A stretch of 64,000 bases of DNA, from positions 620,001 to 684,000 of the forward strand of contig JAYKXP010000004.1 in the NCBI GenBank assembly GCA_037176845.1, in the 5' to 3' direction. The notes below the pieces were generated by a model. That model was not told where the DNA came from. It saw only the letters and a program-made list of their open reading frames with translations, and made no database searches. Of this stretch, positions 1 to 12,000 are shown piece after piece (the stretch's first letter is position 1; each line of letters opens with the position of its first letter). The translations under genes and the position numbers were made by a program. This stretch comes from Paramarasmius palmivorus. Lineage: Eukaryota; Basidiomycota; Agaricomycetes; Agaricales; Marasmiaceae.

Positions 1-1608
1 TTCTGCGAAGCCAGCTGCCATGAGAGATGTATCCATGGAGAAGGTGCAGCAAGGTGCCCTATGAGATGTGTAAGCATAAGTCGCGTGCGCCAGCGATGAT
101 CTAAACTCACCCTTCTGCAACGTCGTGTAGCGTGTACGCGCATATGCTCGGTAAGACTCGTGCCTTGATGGCACTTGCTTGGGGGGAATTGAGGTCAACA
201 CCGTTTAGTGCAGAAGGGTCCAGTCTAATGCGCCGTCTTGCATCTCTGACGGCCTGCACTTCGCGGTCGACGTCAATAGTTTTAAAATTTGGAGGTCTAG
301 GTAGAAGATCCGATTCTGAAGGAGCTGTCACTCCTGGCGGGGGCTGCGGTCTTAAACTTGCCAGGTCGTGATTGACCATGGGATCGCGATCGACCATGGC
401 CTGCTCTCGCAAAATCCGTTCGGCCTCTGTTCTAAGTTCTTCGTTCATGGGAGGCAAACCCAGAGTCAATTCGCCCCTGGAACTGTTGAATGACTGGGGA
501 TTGCTGATCTTGCTCGTGGCCCCGTTGGCATGTGGTATGAGCGACGACAGAAGACCGGTGTTTTCTTCCCATGCATTTGGTGAAACGGACGAAGGATTGG
601 ATGCAGTTACTGTATTTCCTGTGAACACAGGTACTCGGAATAATACACCAGGAATATAATTACCATCAAAACGGAGGTGGTTATTCACCACCCTCATAAC
701 AGCGGCACGTCCCTTTTTTCCCTTTTCACCGGAGAATCCGAGCCCTGTGCCTAATCCTTCGCCACCAACACCTTCAGTAAGCCAACCGACGAGGAGACTA
801 AAGCCTGAACGGCTCATCCGAATGACGTATTTTTCATCCCGGAATCTTTGTGCGATCTCATCGTTTTGAACGTGAGATGGTAAAAGCAACGTAGATAGAT
901 GGTGTAGAGTAGCAGCATGCGAAGGTGCAAGAGATGGGGAGAATATGGAGAAAAAGCTGAGCGCTGTAAAACCTTCAGTCCAAAGGCTTCGGAACAGAGG
1001 ACTATGTACGCACCAGCATCCTTGTAGCCATGTTGGATGAGGTCAAGATAAAAGTGGCAGAAGATAGGGAATAGTATTGGCCGGAATTCGGGCTATACTG
1101 GATGAGGCTTGGGAGGAAGGAACAGTATTCTGCAACTCACTCGATACATGTCCAATGACCCCTCGACCCACGCTTCCAACTCCCGATAGCCTTCCTGCTT
1201 ATCTGTGTGATCCGAAGACAGTATGTCTTCCGCTCCGACTGAGGCTATACTGGAGATGAGATTCTGAATGTTGGGCGGATTCCCCATTGCCGTCAATTCC
1301 TGAATTACATTGTTTGAATCCTTCAAAACGTTTTCGCCTGGACGCGACGATGTCTGAGCAAATACAGCAAGAGTCTTGACAAGTTCTTCAGAGTTTATCG
1401 TCTCCGGTTGCTTGCCCTTGTCATCTCCGCCTCCTTCTTCGATTGCTTGAGCAAGTGCCTTCTCTGCACTAGTGTACCCTCGTGCACGCAGGTATTCGAG
1501 TACGGCACGTTCAGTTTCTGATGCATTCTGCAGAGAGTCCTGGGGTTGGTTTGAGGGAGAAGGAGCACTAGGAGACTGCGAGGACGCAGGGGGAGTATTA
1601 CCAGACAT
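1..1608 (-). CDS. TAF5: TFIID subunit TAF5 (5' part, cut by window edge)
   Basis: TAF5 is the WD40 scaffold subunit of the general transcription factor TFIID (and of SAGA in yeasts). The start is the ATG at 1608. An N-terminal LisH-like helix pair (ERAVLEYLRARGYTSAEKAL) is followed by the TAF5 NTD2 domain, with EFRPILFPIFCHFYLDLIQ, then FRDEKYVIRMSRSGFSLLVG. Introns at 1093-1140, near 981-1030 and at 59-110 join these pieces in frame. The last visible exon (58 down to 1) reads CTFSMDTSLMAAGFAE, the start of the first WD40 blade, so most of the propeller lies outside the window. The gene is head to head with MAD2, with 97 bp between start codons. The identification is firm; only exact intron edges are inferred. 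Confidence 0.93.
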
Positions 1609-1705
1609 ACGAGTCAAAGGCAAGCAAGTAAACCAGGATCAGGTGACTAGAACGCGTCGAGTGCATTGACCCCACGTTTCTCGCTCTTTCTTCCTTCCAC
1701 CACAA

Positions 1706-2546
1706 ATGGCGACCAAGCAAGCTAATCGTCAGGCGATTACCCTCAAAGGATCTACCGCTCTTGTCACGGAATTTTTCAAATATGCAGTCAATACGTATGC
1801 TGCCTCGCTACTACCTCGTCGTTAACCCATTAATCTGGTTTTCAGTATCCTCTTCCAACGCGAGGTATACCCATCAGACGACTTTCATATGGTGAAGAAG
1901 TATGGGCAGACAGTTCTAGTGACGCAAGATCTGGCACTAGAGAATTACCTGGACAAGTATGTGGCTGTTCCACCTTTTCGGCCTTTTGGGTTAAAGCCAC
2001 TGTAGAATTTTGAAGCAGGTTCAAAGTAAAGTGTCATTTTGGGCGTTGTTGCTCTGATGCTCACACGATCTTGGCGTTTCACAGAATGGCTACTCACCGG
2101 ATCCGTCACCCAATTGGTACTGGCAATCATCTCAAAGGACACCCGGACACCCCTCGAACGATGGGTGTTTGACATCAAACTAGTTGAACCGCCTTCAGAT
2201 TCAGCTGCACCGTATGTAATCCGTTCCTTTCCTACTTTGGCCACCTGTTGATTGAAATCACCGACACAGGTCACCGCCCAAGCCAGAATCGGAGATACAA
2301 TCAGAAATTCGGGCCATCCTGAAGCAGATCATTTCAATGGTGACATATCTGCCCGTTATACAGGAACCGACAGTATTCAACATCCTCGCTTACACGTCGG
2401 AAAGTGCAGACGTTCCTGCTGGAGAGTGGGTAGACACAGACCCACTGGCGATTGAGGCTAGCAAGAGTCAACAGGTCAAGATGAGAAGCTTTAGCACCGA
2501 CGTGCACCGGATTGAAGCTATGGTGGCATATCGGTATGAGGAGTAG
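1706..2546 (+). CDS. MAD2: Spindle checkpoint protein Mad2 (HORMA domain)
   Basis: Mad2 is the HORMA-domain protein that binds Cdc20 and Mad1 and holds anaphase until kinetochores are attached. It begins MATKQANRQAITLKGSTALV and continues into ILFQREVYPSDDF, both typical of Mad2. Further exons carry the SWLLTG/VLAIISKDT region, LERWVFDIKL, and the C-terminal safety-belt part ending MVAYRYEE. The exons are separated by short introns (for example after codon 30 and after LENYLDK). The length of about 200 residues matches the family. It is divergent from TAF5, so the 97 bp between them must hold both core promoters. Confidence 0.93.
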
Positions 2547-2958
2547 GACCACGGTTTGGTTAGCATCATTGTCTTGGGCAGCATGAATCCACGATAACTT
2601 ACATAGATACAAAATCACTTACATGAGGACGTGTAACCTTTTCTTTTAGTTCCCGAATCCATGGGATTGGTTCGGTCAGACCGGTGCAAAGAATAGCACA
2701 TCATTTTGTTGCTGTGATGTGGTGTGATGATTGCTATGGAAGTCACGCCGGAAGACCCCCTGTCAAAGTCTTGTTCGCTGTGACCCGTCACCATCAATAA
2801 TACTTTAGGGCCACCCTTTTTGCTCTTCAACCATCGTCTGGTTACGCTCTTTTCTTTTCCCCCCCACCCAAGCCCCTTCTCATTTTCCTTGCTTATCGTT
2901 CTGGTTGAGCCGGACGTAGTCTTTCATTCCTTTGCCGACGCTATTTAAGCCTTTAAAC
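2547..2958. promoter_or_regulatory. MAD2-noxA intergenic region with pyrimidine tract
   Basis: No gene is visible. The stretch from about 2847 to 2892 is strongly pyrimidine-rich (runs of T and C including a C7 run), about 70-110 bp before the noxA start. Such CT tracts are common near fungal transcription starts. A consensus TATA box is not evident. Confidence 0.4.
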
Positions 2959-5044
2959 ATGGGAGAAAGCTGGTTTCGCAGAGAATTTCTCAATGGGAAG
3001 AGACTCACTTTCAACATCATCTTCTACGGTCTTCATCTGTTCTTCTTTGGATATGGATGGTACAGTCAGGTTTGCAACTCTTTCACATATCTCTATTACC
3101 CCTAATATTCACTCTTTTAATAGGCTACCAACACAAAGCTCGCAGCTCTGAATGCGCTGACCTTTTCCGTTTGGACGTCTCGTGGAGCTGGACTCGTTTT
3201 GGCATTCGATGGCGGTCTCATCCTTATTCCCATGTTGCGCAACATCATCCGTGTAGTGCGACCCAGGTTGACTTGGCTTTTCCCCGCTGATGAGAACATC
3301 TGGTTCCATCGTCAAGTGGCATACTCGATGGCATTCTGGGCTATGGTTCACACGACTGCTCACTATGTCAACTTCTTCAATGTCGAGCGAACCCGTGAGT
3401 TTCTTTGTCTATCGTATTCAAGGGCGATGTCTCATACTGTAACGCAGAGGTCCGAAAAGAGACAGCTCTCGATATCCACTACTTACAGCCTGGAGGAATT
3501 ACCGGTCACTTTATGCTCCTCATCATGGTGTTAATGTATGCCACTGCCCACCAAAAGATTCGCCAGCAATGTTTCGAAGCTTTCTGGTACACTCACCACC
3601 TCGCATTCTTCTTCATGGTCGGTCTCTACACCCATGCTACTGGATGCTTCGTGCGTGACTCCGTCGACCCCGACTACATCCCTAGCTTCCCTTTCTACTC
3701 CACCGAACACTGCTTGGGTTACCTGAGCTGGAGGTTCATCATCTGGCCCGGTATCATCTACTTTGGCGAACGTGTCTATCGCGAGTATCGTGGAAGGAGG
3801 GCCACTCGGCTTTCGAAAGTACTCATTCACCCCAGCGGTGAGTCATTGCATTCGTCAGAACATCATTCAGGAGCTGATTTTCATGTAGGTGCCATGGAGC
3901 TTCGAATCGTCAAGCCTAGTTTCAAGTATGTTGCCGGACAGTGGCTGTTCATCCAGATTCCCGAACTGTCTCGCTGGCAATGGCATCCTGTAAGATAACT
4001 TAGCCAAGTAAGGCAAGGATCTGTTACTGACATCAAAATAGTTCACCATCACGTCGGCGCCAGAGGATCCATATGTGTCTATTCATATTCGTCAAGTTGG
4101 TGACTGGACCCGTGCACTCGGTGACCGCCTCGGTGTTGGCCCAAATGTTGTTGCCCAGATGACACAAGCAGCCATGAAGGGAACAGATAACGAAAAGATG
4201 TTGTCCGGAGGCGACTTCGTTGAACTCGATTCTAGCAGCGGCGTGGCACTGCCCACCGTCAGGATTGATGGCCCGTATGGCGCACCCGCCGAAGATGTGT
4301 TCAACGCCGAGGTGGCCATTTTGATCGGTGCTGGTATTGGTAAGGAAGTCTATGTTCTTCCGACCTTCACAAAGTCTGACGCATTGGCAGGTGTAACACC
4401 CTTCGCTTCCATCCTGAAGCATATCTGGTACCGTCAGAAGCGAAAGAATTTGGGTTCTCTCCGTCGCGTTGAATTCTTCTGGGTTTGCCGTGATGCACCT
4501 TCATTCGGTTGGTTCCAGAGCCTTCTTGCTGAGGTCGAGGCCGCCCAAGCAGATCGTAAGTGCTCTCGTAACACAAGTCTTGACTCTTTCTGAGCCATAT
4601 TCCAGCCAACTTCCTCCGAATCAACATCTACCTTACCCAAAAGATCGGAGAAGATATGCTCTGGAACATTGCTGTCAACGATGCTGGTGCTGAATACGAC
4701 CCCCTCACCCTCCTTCGTACTCGTACCATGTTCGGCCGTCCCGATTGGATGCACATTTATGGTCAGATGAGGCAGGCTATCGAATCAGGGCAGTACATTG
4801 CGGGTAGCAAGTCTCAGCTCAAGACCAAAGTCGCTGTGAGTATTTAGACTTAGTTGCTGGAAGCCCTATTGACTTTGCTTGGCAGACCTACTTCTGTGGA
4901 CCTAGCGTTCTTGCCAAAGCCATTAAGGAAGCAACCGTCCATCATACCGGTTCGACTGTAAATTTCACATTCGCCAAGGTACGCATAACCTTCTACTACT
5001 ACCGAACTAGGTAACTCACAACGTTACCACAGGAACACTTCTGA
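2959..5044 (+). CDS. noxA: NADPH oxidase, NoxA (Nox1) type
   Basis: This is a gp91phox-type flavocytochrome that moves electrons from NADPH across the membrane to oxygen to form superoxide. In filamentous fungi NoxA acts in development, hyphal fusion and fruiting. The protein starts MGESWFRREFLNGKRLTFN. The six-TM ferric-reductase domain includes WFHRQVAYSMAFWAMVHTTAH and FWYTHHLAFFF, with the paired haem-binding histidines. The FAD-binding step is HPFTITSAPEDP, split by an intron. The NADPH-binding motifs are ILIGAGIGVTPFASIL and FFWVCRD, and the C-terminus is TFAKEHF. No EF hands precede the membrane domain and there is no long N-terminal extension, which argues for NoxA rather than NoxB or NoxC. 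There are about eight introns. All recognisable catalytic motifs are present. Confidence 0.96.
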
Positions 5045-5288
5045 GCCCGCAGAGTTATCACTGGATCTACGTTGTATAATCTCGCATACCCATTTCTCCA
5101 CCTTCTTTTCATCCATGATTTGTAGCGTACGGTGATTTTGCATCTGGACGTCAATGACAACTGAGTTGCGACCCCGGTTGCATATATTCCCAAAATTAAC
5201 ACGTCGGTTCCTTTAGAAGACCTAGTAACCATTTAATCTAAGCACAATATAAATATCCACAACCCAGATGTAAGCTTTCCATGACAAC

Positions 5289-7575
5289 TTATCCGATTCG
5301 GGTTCTATGACCCAGTTCTTCGAGGCTGCTCTCCCAAAGCTTGGTCGTTCCTCGCCTCTGCAAATAAAGTGACCGCCTATGCTCTTCCGCCGCCACACGT
5401 ATTGATTTCTTGCCTCTCCTGATGCCACGTCGTTCTCCATCCTGCGAGATGCCATCATCATCATAGATGATGGGTTCATCAACATCATGGTCAGGGAACC
5501 ACTCCTCCAAGTGTTTGTGAATGTCGTCGACCATGGGTCGCATCAAGGCAGATTCCCTTCTATCGTGATCGATATGACTTGGGGGACGACTACTTCGTTC
5601 CTCTCTTGAGCTCCTCGTCGGGGGTTTCTTCCACATCAACGTATCAAAGGTAGAGTCATCATCGCTGTCAGATTCTGGGTATATGAATGGCATCGATTTG
5701 GCAGATCGTAGGGTATGTGTCCCAGGCGGTGCCAGATGATTGTGGTCGTTGGACTGAGACAGGCTTGTGGAATGCCGGATTTTAGGCAAAGGGGGTGGCG
5801 TGTAAACGTAAGCGTCCGGGGGACGCTCGGAATCAGGATTTGCAACGAAGAACGACCGCCTGCGGCCTCGGGACCATTTCGTGCTTGAGTCCGAAGTACT
5901 AGGTGAAGAAAGTACGTCGATATGGTATTGAGGCGTCTGTTTCCTGACTGGTGACCCGGGAGGCGTGATTATAACAACGGGCGGTGAAGGCGGTCGATTC
6001 AACGAATCTGGTGATATGGTTATATCTAGACGAGGCTGGGAACTAGATGCCCTCAGTGTGCGCTTGCCTGAGGATGATTGTAGTGTCGGAGGAATATGAG
6101 GTACCGGGGGCACAGGAGGGATGTGTGGACTCGATCGTTGGCGTTGATGGACTGTCACTTGGGAAGCCTTCTTTCGCTCGACGCTACTATGACTACTTGA
6201 TGATTTGGGGCGTGATGGGCGATTTGCTGGTCGTTCGATATCGGATGGCTCAAAGCGCCACCCAGGTTTTTGGACAAGATAGCGGTGCTGGCGTAACTCT
6301 GCAGCAGACGCTCTTCGCCTTGGGTCACTAAACAAAAATGAGTACTTCGCGTAAGCAAGCACAGTTAATCTACGTACATGACAAAACAGTTTTTCCGGAA
6401 GTGTTGGGCTCTCTGGCAAAGTTGTGCATTGGACAGGAGAGGTGGTGATTGCTTATTTTTTGAGACCTGAGAGAGATTTATGAGTTTCTGCATAACACGC
6501 AAATGTGGACCCACTTCTAGCATCACAGCGAAAAGCTCTTGCCCATACCACGGCCTCTTCCCAGTCCACATCTCATGGGCTACACAACCTACGCTCCAGA
6601 TGTCAATTTTCGCATCGTATCCGGTTGAGGGCACTAAAACTTCAGGCGCCATCCAATAGACAGTGCCCTTCATTCCCGTAAATGCCCGCCCTTCGTCTTC
6701 ATCCGCCTGCTTAGAAATCCCAAAGTCCGAAATCTTACAATCCCCAGATTTCTCGACCAATATGTTGTCTGCTTTGATATCCTGAATTGCATTTGAATTG
6801 AGGAACCTTCAGCCACAAAGATCGCAACTAACCCGATGGATTATGCCTTTGGAATGCAAGTATTCGAGCCCGTCGAGCATCTGTCTCAAGAAGTGTTTGG
6901 TGACTTCATCGTCAAATGGTCCATGGTGTATTAAGCAACTTCCGATGGTTCCACCAGATACATATTCCATGAAACTGTAGACGATTAATCTATGCAATAG
7001 TTCAGAAGTGGGGAACTCACATGCTGAGATTCTTCGTGGATTCTTCAAAGCCCAAAAACCGCACGATGTTAGGATGGTCGAGGTCTTTCAGTGTGTTCCG
7101 CTCCAAACGAAGGGCGTCGCTAATTTCGATTTGTCGTTTATCGGGGTGAGCTACAAGTTCTACTTGCTTGACAGCCATCAATTCGCCAGTTGTGCCTATA
7201 AGGGCTAAGTATACGCTGCCATAGCTGCCTTTTCCAAGGAGCTCTCCTCGAATCCATTGGAATTTAGCTGTCAGATGGAGATGACACGTTGTTAGAAGTT
7301 GTGGCTCATAACGGCTAAAATCACTTGCGTTTTGCAAAAGAATAACGAGAACTCCGGTCACTAGATGTTCTTGAGGTCGATGTCGAGCCCGAGCCCGTTG
7401 GGATGCTATCTCGAGGGAGGGAAGACGGGGTGATGGTTCGCTGGGAGCTCGTGAATGCTGACGTGATGAAGTTACGTGGGTTCCGGAGGAGGTCCAAAGT
7501 GCTCTTCCTTGTCGAGCCTGAACTTGCGGTGGCGACCGAGGGGGGTCTGACCGCCCAGGTCGGGTTTGTGTTCAT
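5289..7575 (-). CDS. Bck1-related MAPKKK with regulatory block C-terminal to the kinase
   Basis: This is a Ste11/Bck1-type serine/threonine kinase. From the ATG at 7575 a short Ser/Thr-rich leader (about 85 residues) runs into an intact kinase domain. Visible motifs are GELLGKGSYGSVYLA (P-loop), MAVKQVEL (VAIK lysine), HRDIKADN (catalytic loop, split by an intron), DFGISK and MAPEV. A tail of about 320 residues follows in one open frame. It is Pro/Ser-rich and ends with LEEWFPDHDVDEPII, RGKKSIRVAAEEHRR and RGTTKLWESSLEEL. These three blocks match, in the same order, blocks that precede the kinase domain in the Bck1 gene at 35.9-40.5 kb. The kinase is therefore N-terminal and the Bck1 regulatory block C-terminal, and the RA-like N-terminal domain is absent. 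An extra 5' exon cannot be excluded. Confidence 0.88.
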
Positions 7576-7921
7576 CGTCGAGGTTGTAATTGGGAGTGAC
7601 AGGGACCCTACTCGCTGTTTTAATGAAGTATCAGCATCATTCTTCTCTCTGTTCCGATGACAATGATGCCTCGATGATGCCGCAATGTTGGTTGCACGTC
7701 TCTATGTATCAGTGCCACGGTCGTCTAAACTCAGTTGAGGATCGCTGCGGTATCTTGGAGACATTCAATATATAATGCTATGCTAGCGCCACAAGGTGAT
7801 AGTACTAGTGCCTGCATGAACCGGAATAATAGCCGTGAAGTAACTTCCTCTACTCCAGTATTAATCCAATACTATGGGATTATTATAGCCTCCTGGGGTA
7901 TACCGAGTGGACGTCTTTATA
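7576..7921. other. Intergenic region upstream of the permuted MAPKKK
   Basis: This is the gap between two tandem minus-strand genes. I see no supported gene. The minus strand stays open for a short distance above the kinase start, but the encoded residues look non-coding (clusters of His and Arg) and no in-frame ATG occurs there. It probably holds the kinase promoter and the 3' UTR of the RNase III gene. Confidence 0.35.
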
Positions 7922-8958
7922 CTAATAGGACGAGGTGTTGTCGGCACAGCCTCGGTCCCACGATTCTTGCTTGTTGCAAGCCTCAGTATCGTCTGAGATC
8001 GTAGAAGTTCTACAGGAGCTGGCTTCGAGTTGCCCTGCGGGAATAACATTGTAAGCCTCGGACAGACGGAACCCGTATTCAGAGAATACCTTTGATCCAA
8101 GAAAATCCCGTGCGTCGATCTCTTCGATCTCGTTATCAACGATAGAGCTATCCTCTTCATCTGCGGTTAGGTCAATAAATAGCGGAGTTTTGACCGTGAA
8201 CGCAGTGGTGATTCGTTTGGGTGTCTTCATTTGCGGGGATGGCACAGCGTACCGAGAGCGCAATTTACGGTCTAGAGTATCTAATCAGTATCCCGGAGAG
8301 TTGTGAACATAATGGATCAAACCGCGCAGAGACGGAGAAATGATATTCGGAGTTGCCTTCCATTTCTTGAAAGTGCTGTTCTTCTTTCTCTTGACCTTTG
8401 CGGGAATATTCCTGAAGTAGAGAAATCACTTATTGGCCCAGTGTAGAATCTGCTTCCTCACCGACAAACTTTGGCAGCAGTATAGATCAATGGTAGGAAA
8501 TATTGCTCCTGCCAGTCTTGTAGTGCTGTAGCACCAGATGCCTGATGGAAGGCACCAATGATACACTCAAACGCATCAGCAGCGTCCTTCGTTTTGCCAA
8601 AAGAATAGCCTATATGGCGCATTATACGAGCGAAGGTTGCATTTGCCACTAAGGCACTTCGTGCTTGCTAAAGAGGTGGCGAATTATAGCATTGTCTGGT
8701 AGAATGACCGAGACGTACGGTGTAATAGTGTGCTGTTCCTTCGCTCAACAACTTGTAGAGATGTTCTGCGACGAACGCGGACATGAGCGCATCGCCGAGG
8801 AACTCTAGTCTATCACGCTCAAGGGGATCATTTGACAATTTCTGCCATATTTCATCCGGTAGTTGCGGCAGCTGGAAATCGTTGTCATCGTCTATCTTTT
8901 CGATTAGTCTTGATTGAATGAACTTGTATGTGAGCTTCTGGGGAGCAGAAGCAGACAT
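7922..8958 (-). CDS. RNase III-domain protein with SUMO-interacting-like motif
   Basis: The protein starts MSASAPQKLTYKFIQSRLIE at 8958. It contains the RNase III signature DRLEFLGDALMSAFVAEHL, including the conserved E and D of LEFLGDA. After an intron it carries the second acidic pair in DAADAFECIIGAF. All four metal-binding acids of a class I RNase III centre therefore seem present. A basic linker follows (NIPAKVKRKKNSTFKKWK), then FIDLTADEEDSS, which has the form of a SUMO-interacting motif, and an acidic tail. No double-stranded RNA-binding domain is visible. Such short one-domain proteins occur in fungi, but the substrate is unknown. Four introns are inferred. The 3' end is less certain than the catalytic part. 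The gene is divergent from NUP155/170, 132 bp apart. Confidence 0.75.
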
Positions 8959-9090
8959 TGAGAAGGCACGAACTGTTGAGGTGAGAATGAAACAAAGGAA
9001 ATGAGAGATGACTAAGCAAAGGTTAACTTGTTGCTCGACGCGTCGAGCAGTGAGCAACACTTGTCCGTCGTTGTTGCGCGCCGCGACCCT

Positions 9091-12000
9091 ATGGCCTCTT
9101 CCTCTTTCCACCCATTGTCGCTCGTCGGTTCTCAAAAAAATGCTGTCTATGAAAAACCTGCAGCGGTAGACCTCAGTCTATTGCAAAGTGCAAGCACAGT
9201 CCTTCACGAACAATTCACAAAAGATGCTCAAATAATTCCTGACCTGGGCGACACCTTGACGGGTCGTATGTCTCGTTTTTGTTGACATTCGAGCGAATAC
9301 TGACCCTTTTATTAGAGGCATCTTCTTCCTATAGCATTTTTCCGGACGACACTCGAGTACCATTCCAGAAGAGAAAGCTGGTTGGAATTCCAGAAGGATT
9401 GTTTCAGTACTACAATAGTGTGTACAGCAAATGCATGCACGTTTACAGGTTGCTCACCTTCTCACAGGTACCAGCGTCAACTCTCACATGGGGCTCATTC
9501 CAGAAATCGAGAGGGCTTGGATATCCATTGACCACAAATTATTCTTATGGGACTACAACGAAGGGTGCGTCGCGCTTTTGTCGCCTGAAATCATGCACAG
9601 CTTACGGTTTCCTTAGTCAAGAGATAAGCTCATTCGTCGACCAACCATATGTTATAACACACGTCGCTGTGGTCAAACCGAAGAAGGGCCTATTTATTGA
9701 CGAAATCTCACATCTACTTGTCATTTGCACACCCATGTCCGTCCTTCTGATTGCCTTGTCACTTTCCCCGGCATCTGGCTCTCGTTTGGGCAAGGAGGTG
9801 AACTTGTATGCTACGGACCTAACCGTCTCCACGGAGGTCGAGATGACCTCGGTCATCGGAACACCAGAAGGACGTATATTCATGTGTGGTGCGCAGGACG
9901 GGAACTTATACGAGCTTCATTATCAGGAGAATGAGTCGTGGTTCGGAAAACGGGTCCAGTTAGTCAATCACTCGGTTGGTGGGATGTCTAGTCTGTTACC
10001 TCGGTTTGCATCCTCAAACGTAGACGGTGAGTTCCTTCTTGTGTCAATGCCTATGACCATCCTAATGAAAGCCAGACCGGATCATCTCTGTGGTCGCTGA
10101 CTCCCCTAGACAATGCTTCTACACCTTGACGGAGAAGAATGTCATATCAATATACAAACCGACTACAGAGAAAGCCGTTCAGCATGTCCAAACGCTGTCT
10201 AACCTGTACAAGGCAGTTCAAGATAAATGTCCGGGATCACCAGCCATCAACCCACAGAACTTCCAAATCATCTCGCTACATCCAGTCAGTCCATCGGAAT
10301 CACGCACTGGAGTACAGCTCATGGCCTTGACAACCAATGGTGTCCGACTATACTTCTCCCCTTCTGCATACGGTGGTTATTCATATAGCATGGGTTCCAA
10401 CCAAGCTGGTTCACGGACACTACAATTGGTGCACGTTCGCTTGCCCCCATCTACCCTGATACATCCCGACGAGCAAGAGAAATCATTCCGGGCGCCCGTT
10501 AACGCTTATGGTGCAGTGCAGCAGCACCCTCAGCATCAGACGCGCCCCTACGTTGTGTCCGATATCGACAATTCTTGCTACGTTGATGGACTTACCGTGG
10601 CAGCCCAACACGGGGATGTTGATACTACGGATTTTCTACTTTGCATGTCACCAGATCTTACTCGGATAGGTTCATTGGATCAGCTCAACTTGACGCAGCC
10701 ACAACCAGCGCAGCCAGCATATACTCAGTACGGGGGCCAAAACAGCACCGGTCGACCTCAATTGACAGAGTATGCCACCCTCCTATCCATACCGGGTCGG
10801 ACGTGGGCTATGGCAGCGGTACCACATACCCACCCATCTACTGGCTCCCAACCGACAGACTTCCCGAACCCCTTGGTGACGAACGAGCTTGCGACTCAAT
10901 TCACCGAGCTGCCACGACAGTTCATGATCTTGACGAACGTGGGCCTCACCTTCCTGGTGAAAAGAAGAGCGGTTGACTATCTTCGAGCTGTCATTGAGGA
11001 GCTACAGGCCGAAGGTAACATACAACCGATCGTTGAGTATCGAGATAGGTATGTAGCCCTGTCTTGGAACGATTACCCAAATTAACAATGATTTCCAAAG
11101 CTTCGGTCGTAACCAGACCTGTGCTATGCTCTTAGCACTAGCTTGTGGGAATACTTTCCTGGACGCAAAGGATCAGATATCAGCTGGAGTTGGGATTAGT
11201 ACTGTCGGTCCTGACATTGCTTCTGTCGCGAAACAAGCGTTTTATGATTTCGGTGAACGGCCAGTCTGGTCCGAGCGTACCGCCTACGGTAGAAGTAAGA
11301 ACTCAAATTGTTGTTCTCTGAACATTCCTGACGGTATGAGTTCTAGGTGACAACCAAGGCACAGCGATATATAGTGGAAGAAGGGAAGGTTTGGCATTGT
11401 ACTTTGCACGATTAATCCGCCCGATTTACAAGTCAAAACTCGCAACTTCTGGGTTAGTTATTTCATTACACCAACATGTTCATTTTTTCATAATGATTCA
11501 TTAGCCCGGCTGGCATACCTCAGCCAGCGATACAAGATGACACGATTGTGACAATCCAGAAGAATTTGATCGCTCTCAAAGACTTCCTGGATAGGAACCC
11601 TCACCTCTTTCACTCATCTCCGGGTGATAACGCAGCCTCTCATGGTCCCACAATGGAGCAAGAAGCGTGGAAAGTACGTTTACCTCGGTTTGAAAGCGAA
11701 CTAAGTACTGACAGTCGTGAAAGGCTGAGCAGAGCTCGGTCAGTGCATTAACAGCACTTCTATCGAGAACGATTGAAGCACTCTCCTTTGTCCTGTTACT
11801 TTGCGACTATCATTTCGGAGACCTCATATCGAAGTCAGTGGTTTTAGTCAGCGTGAAAAGCGAAAACTGATCACCGTATTTTCAGATGCGACGGAGAAAC
11901 TCAAAAAACCATCGCATCCCTGACGTTCGAGGACCTGATAACCACCCAGAATGGAATGAATGTCTCCAGGGCGCTGGTCAATGTTATTATTGACCAGCAA

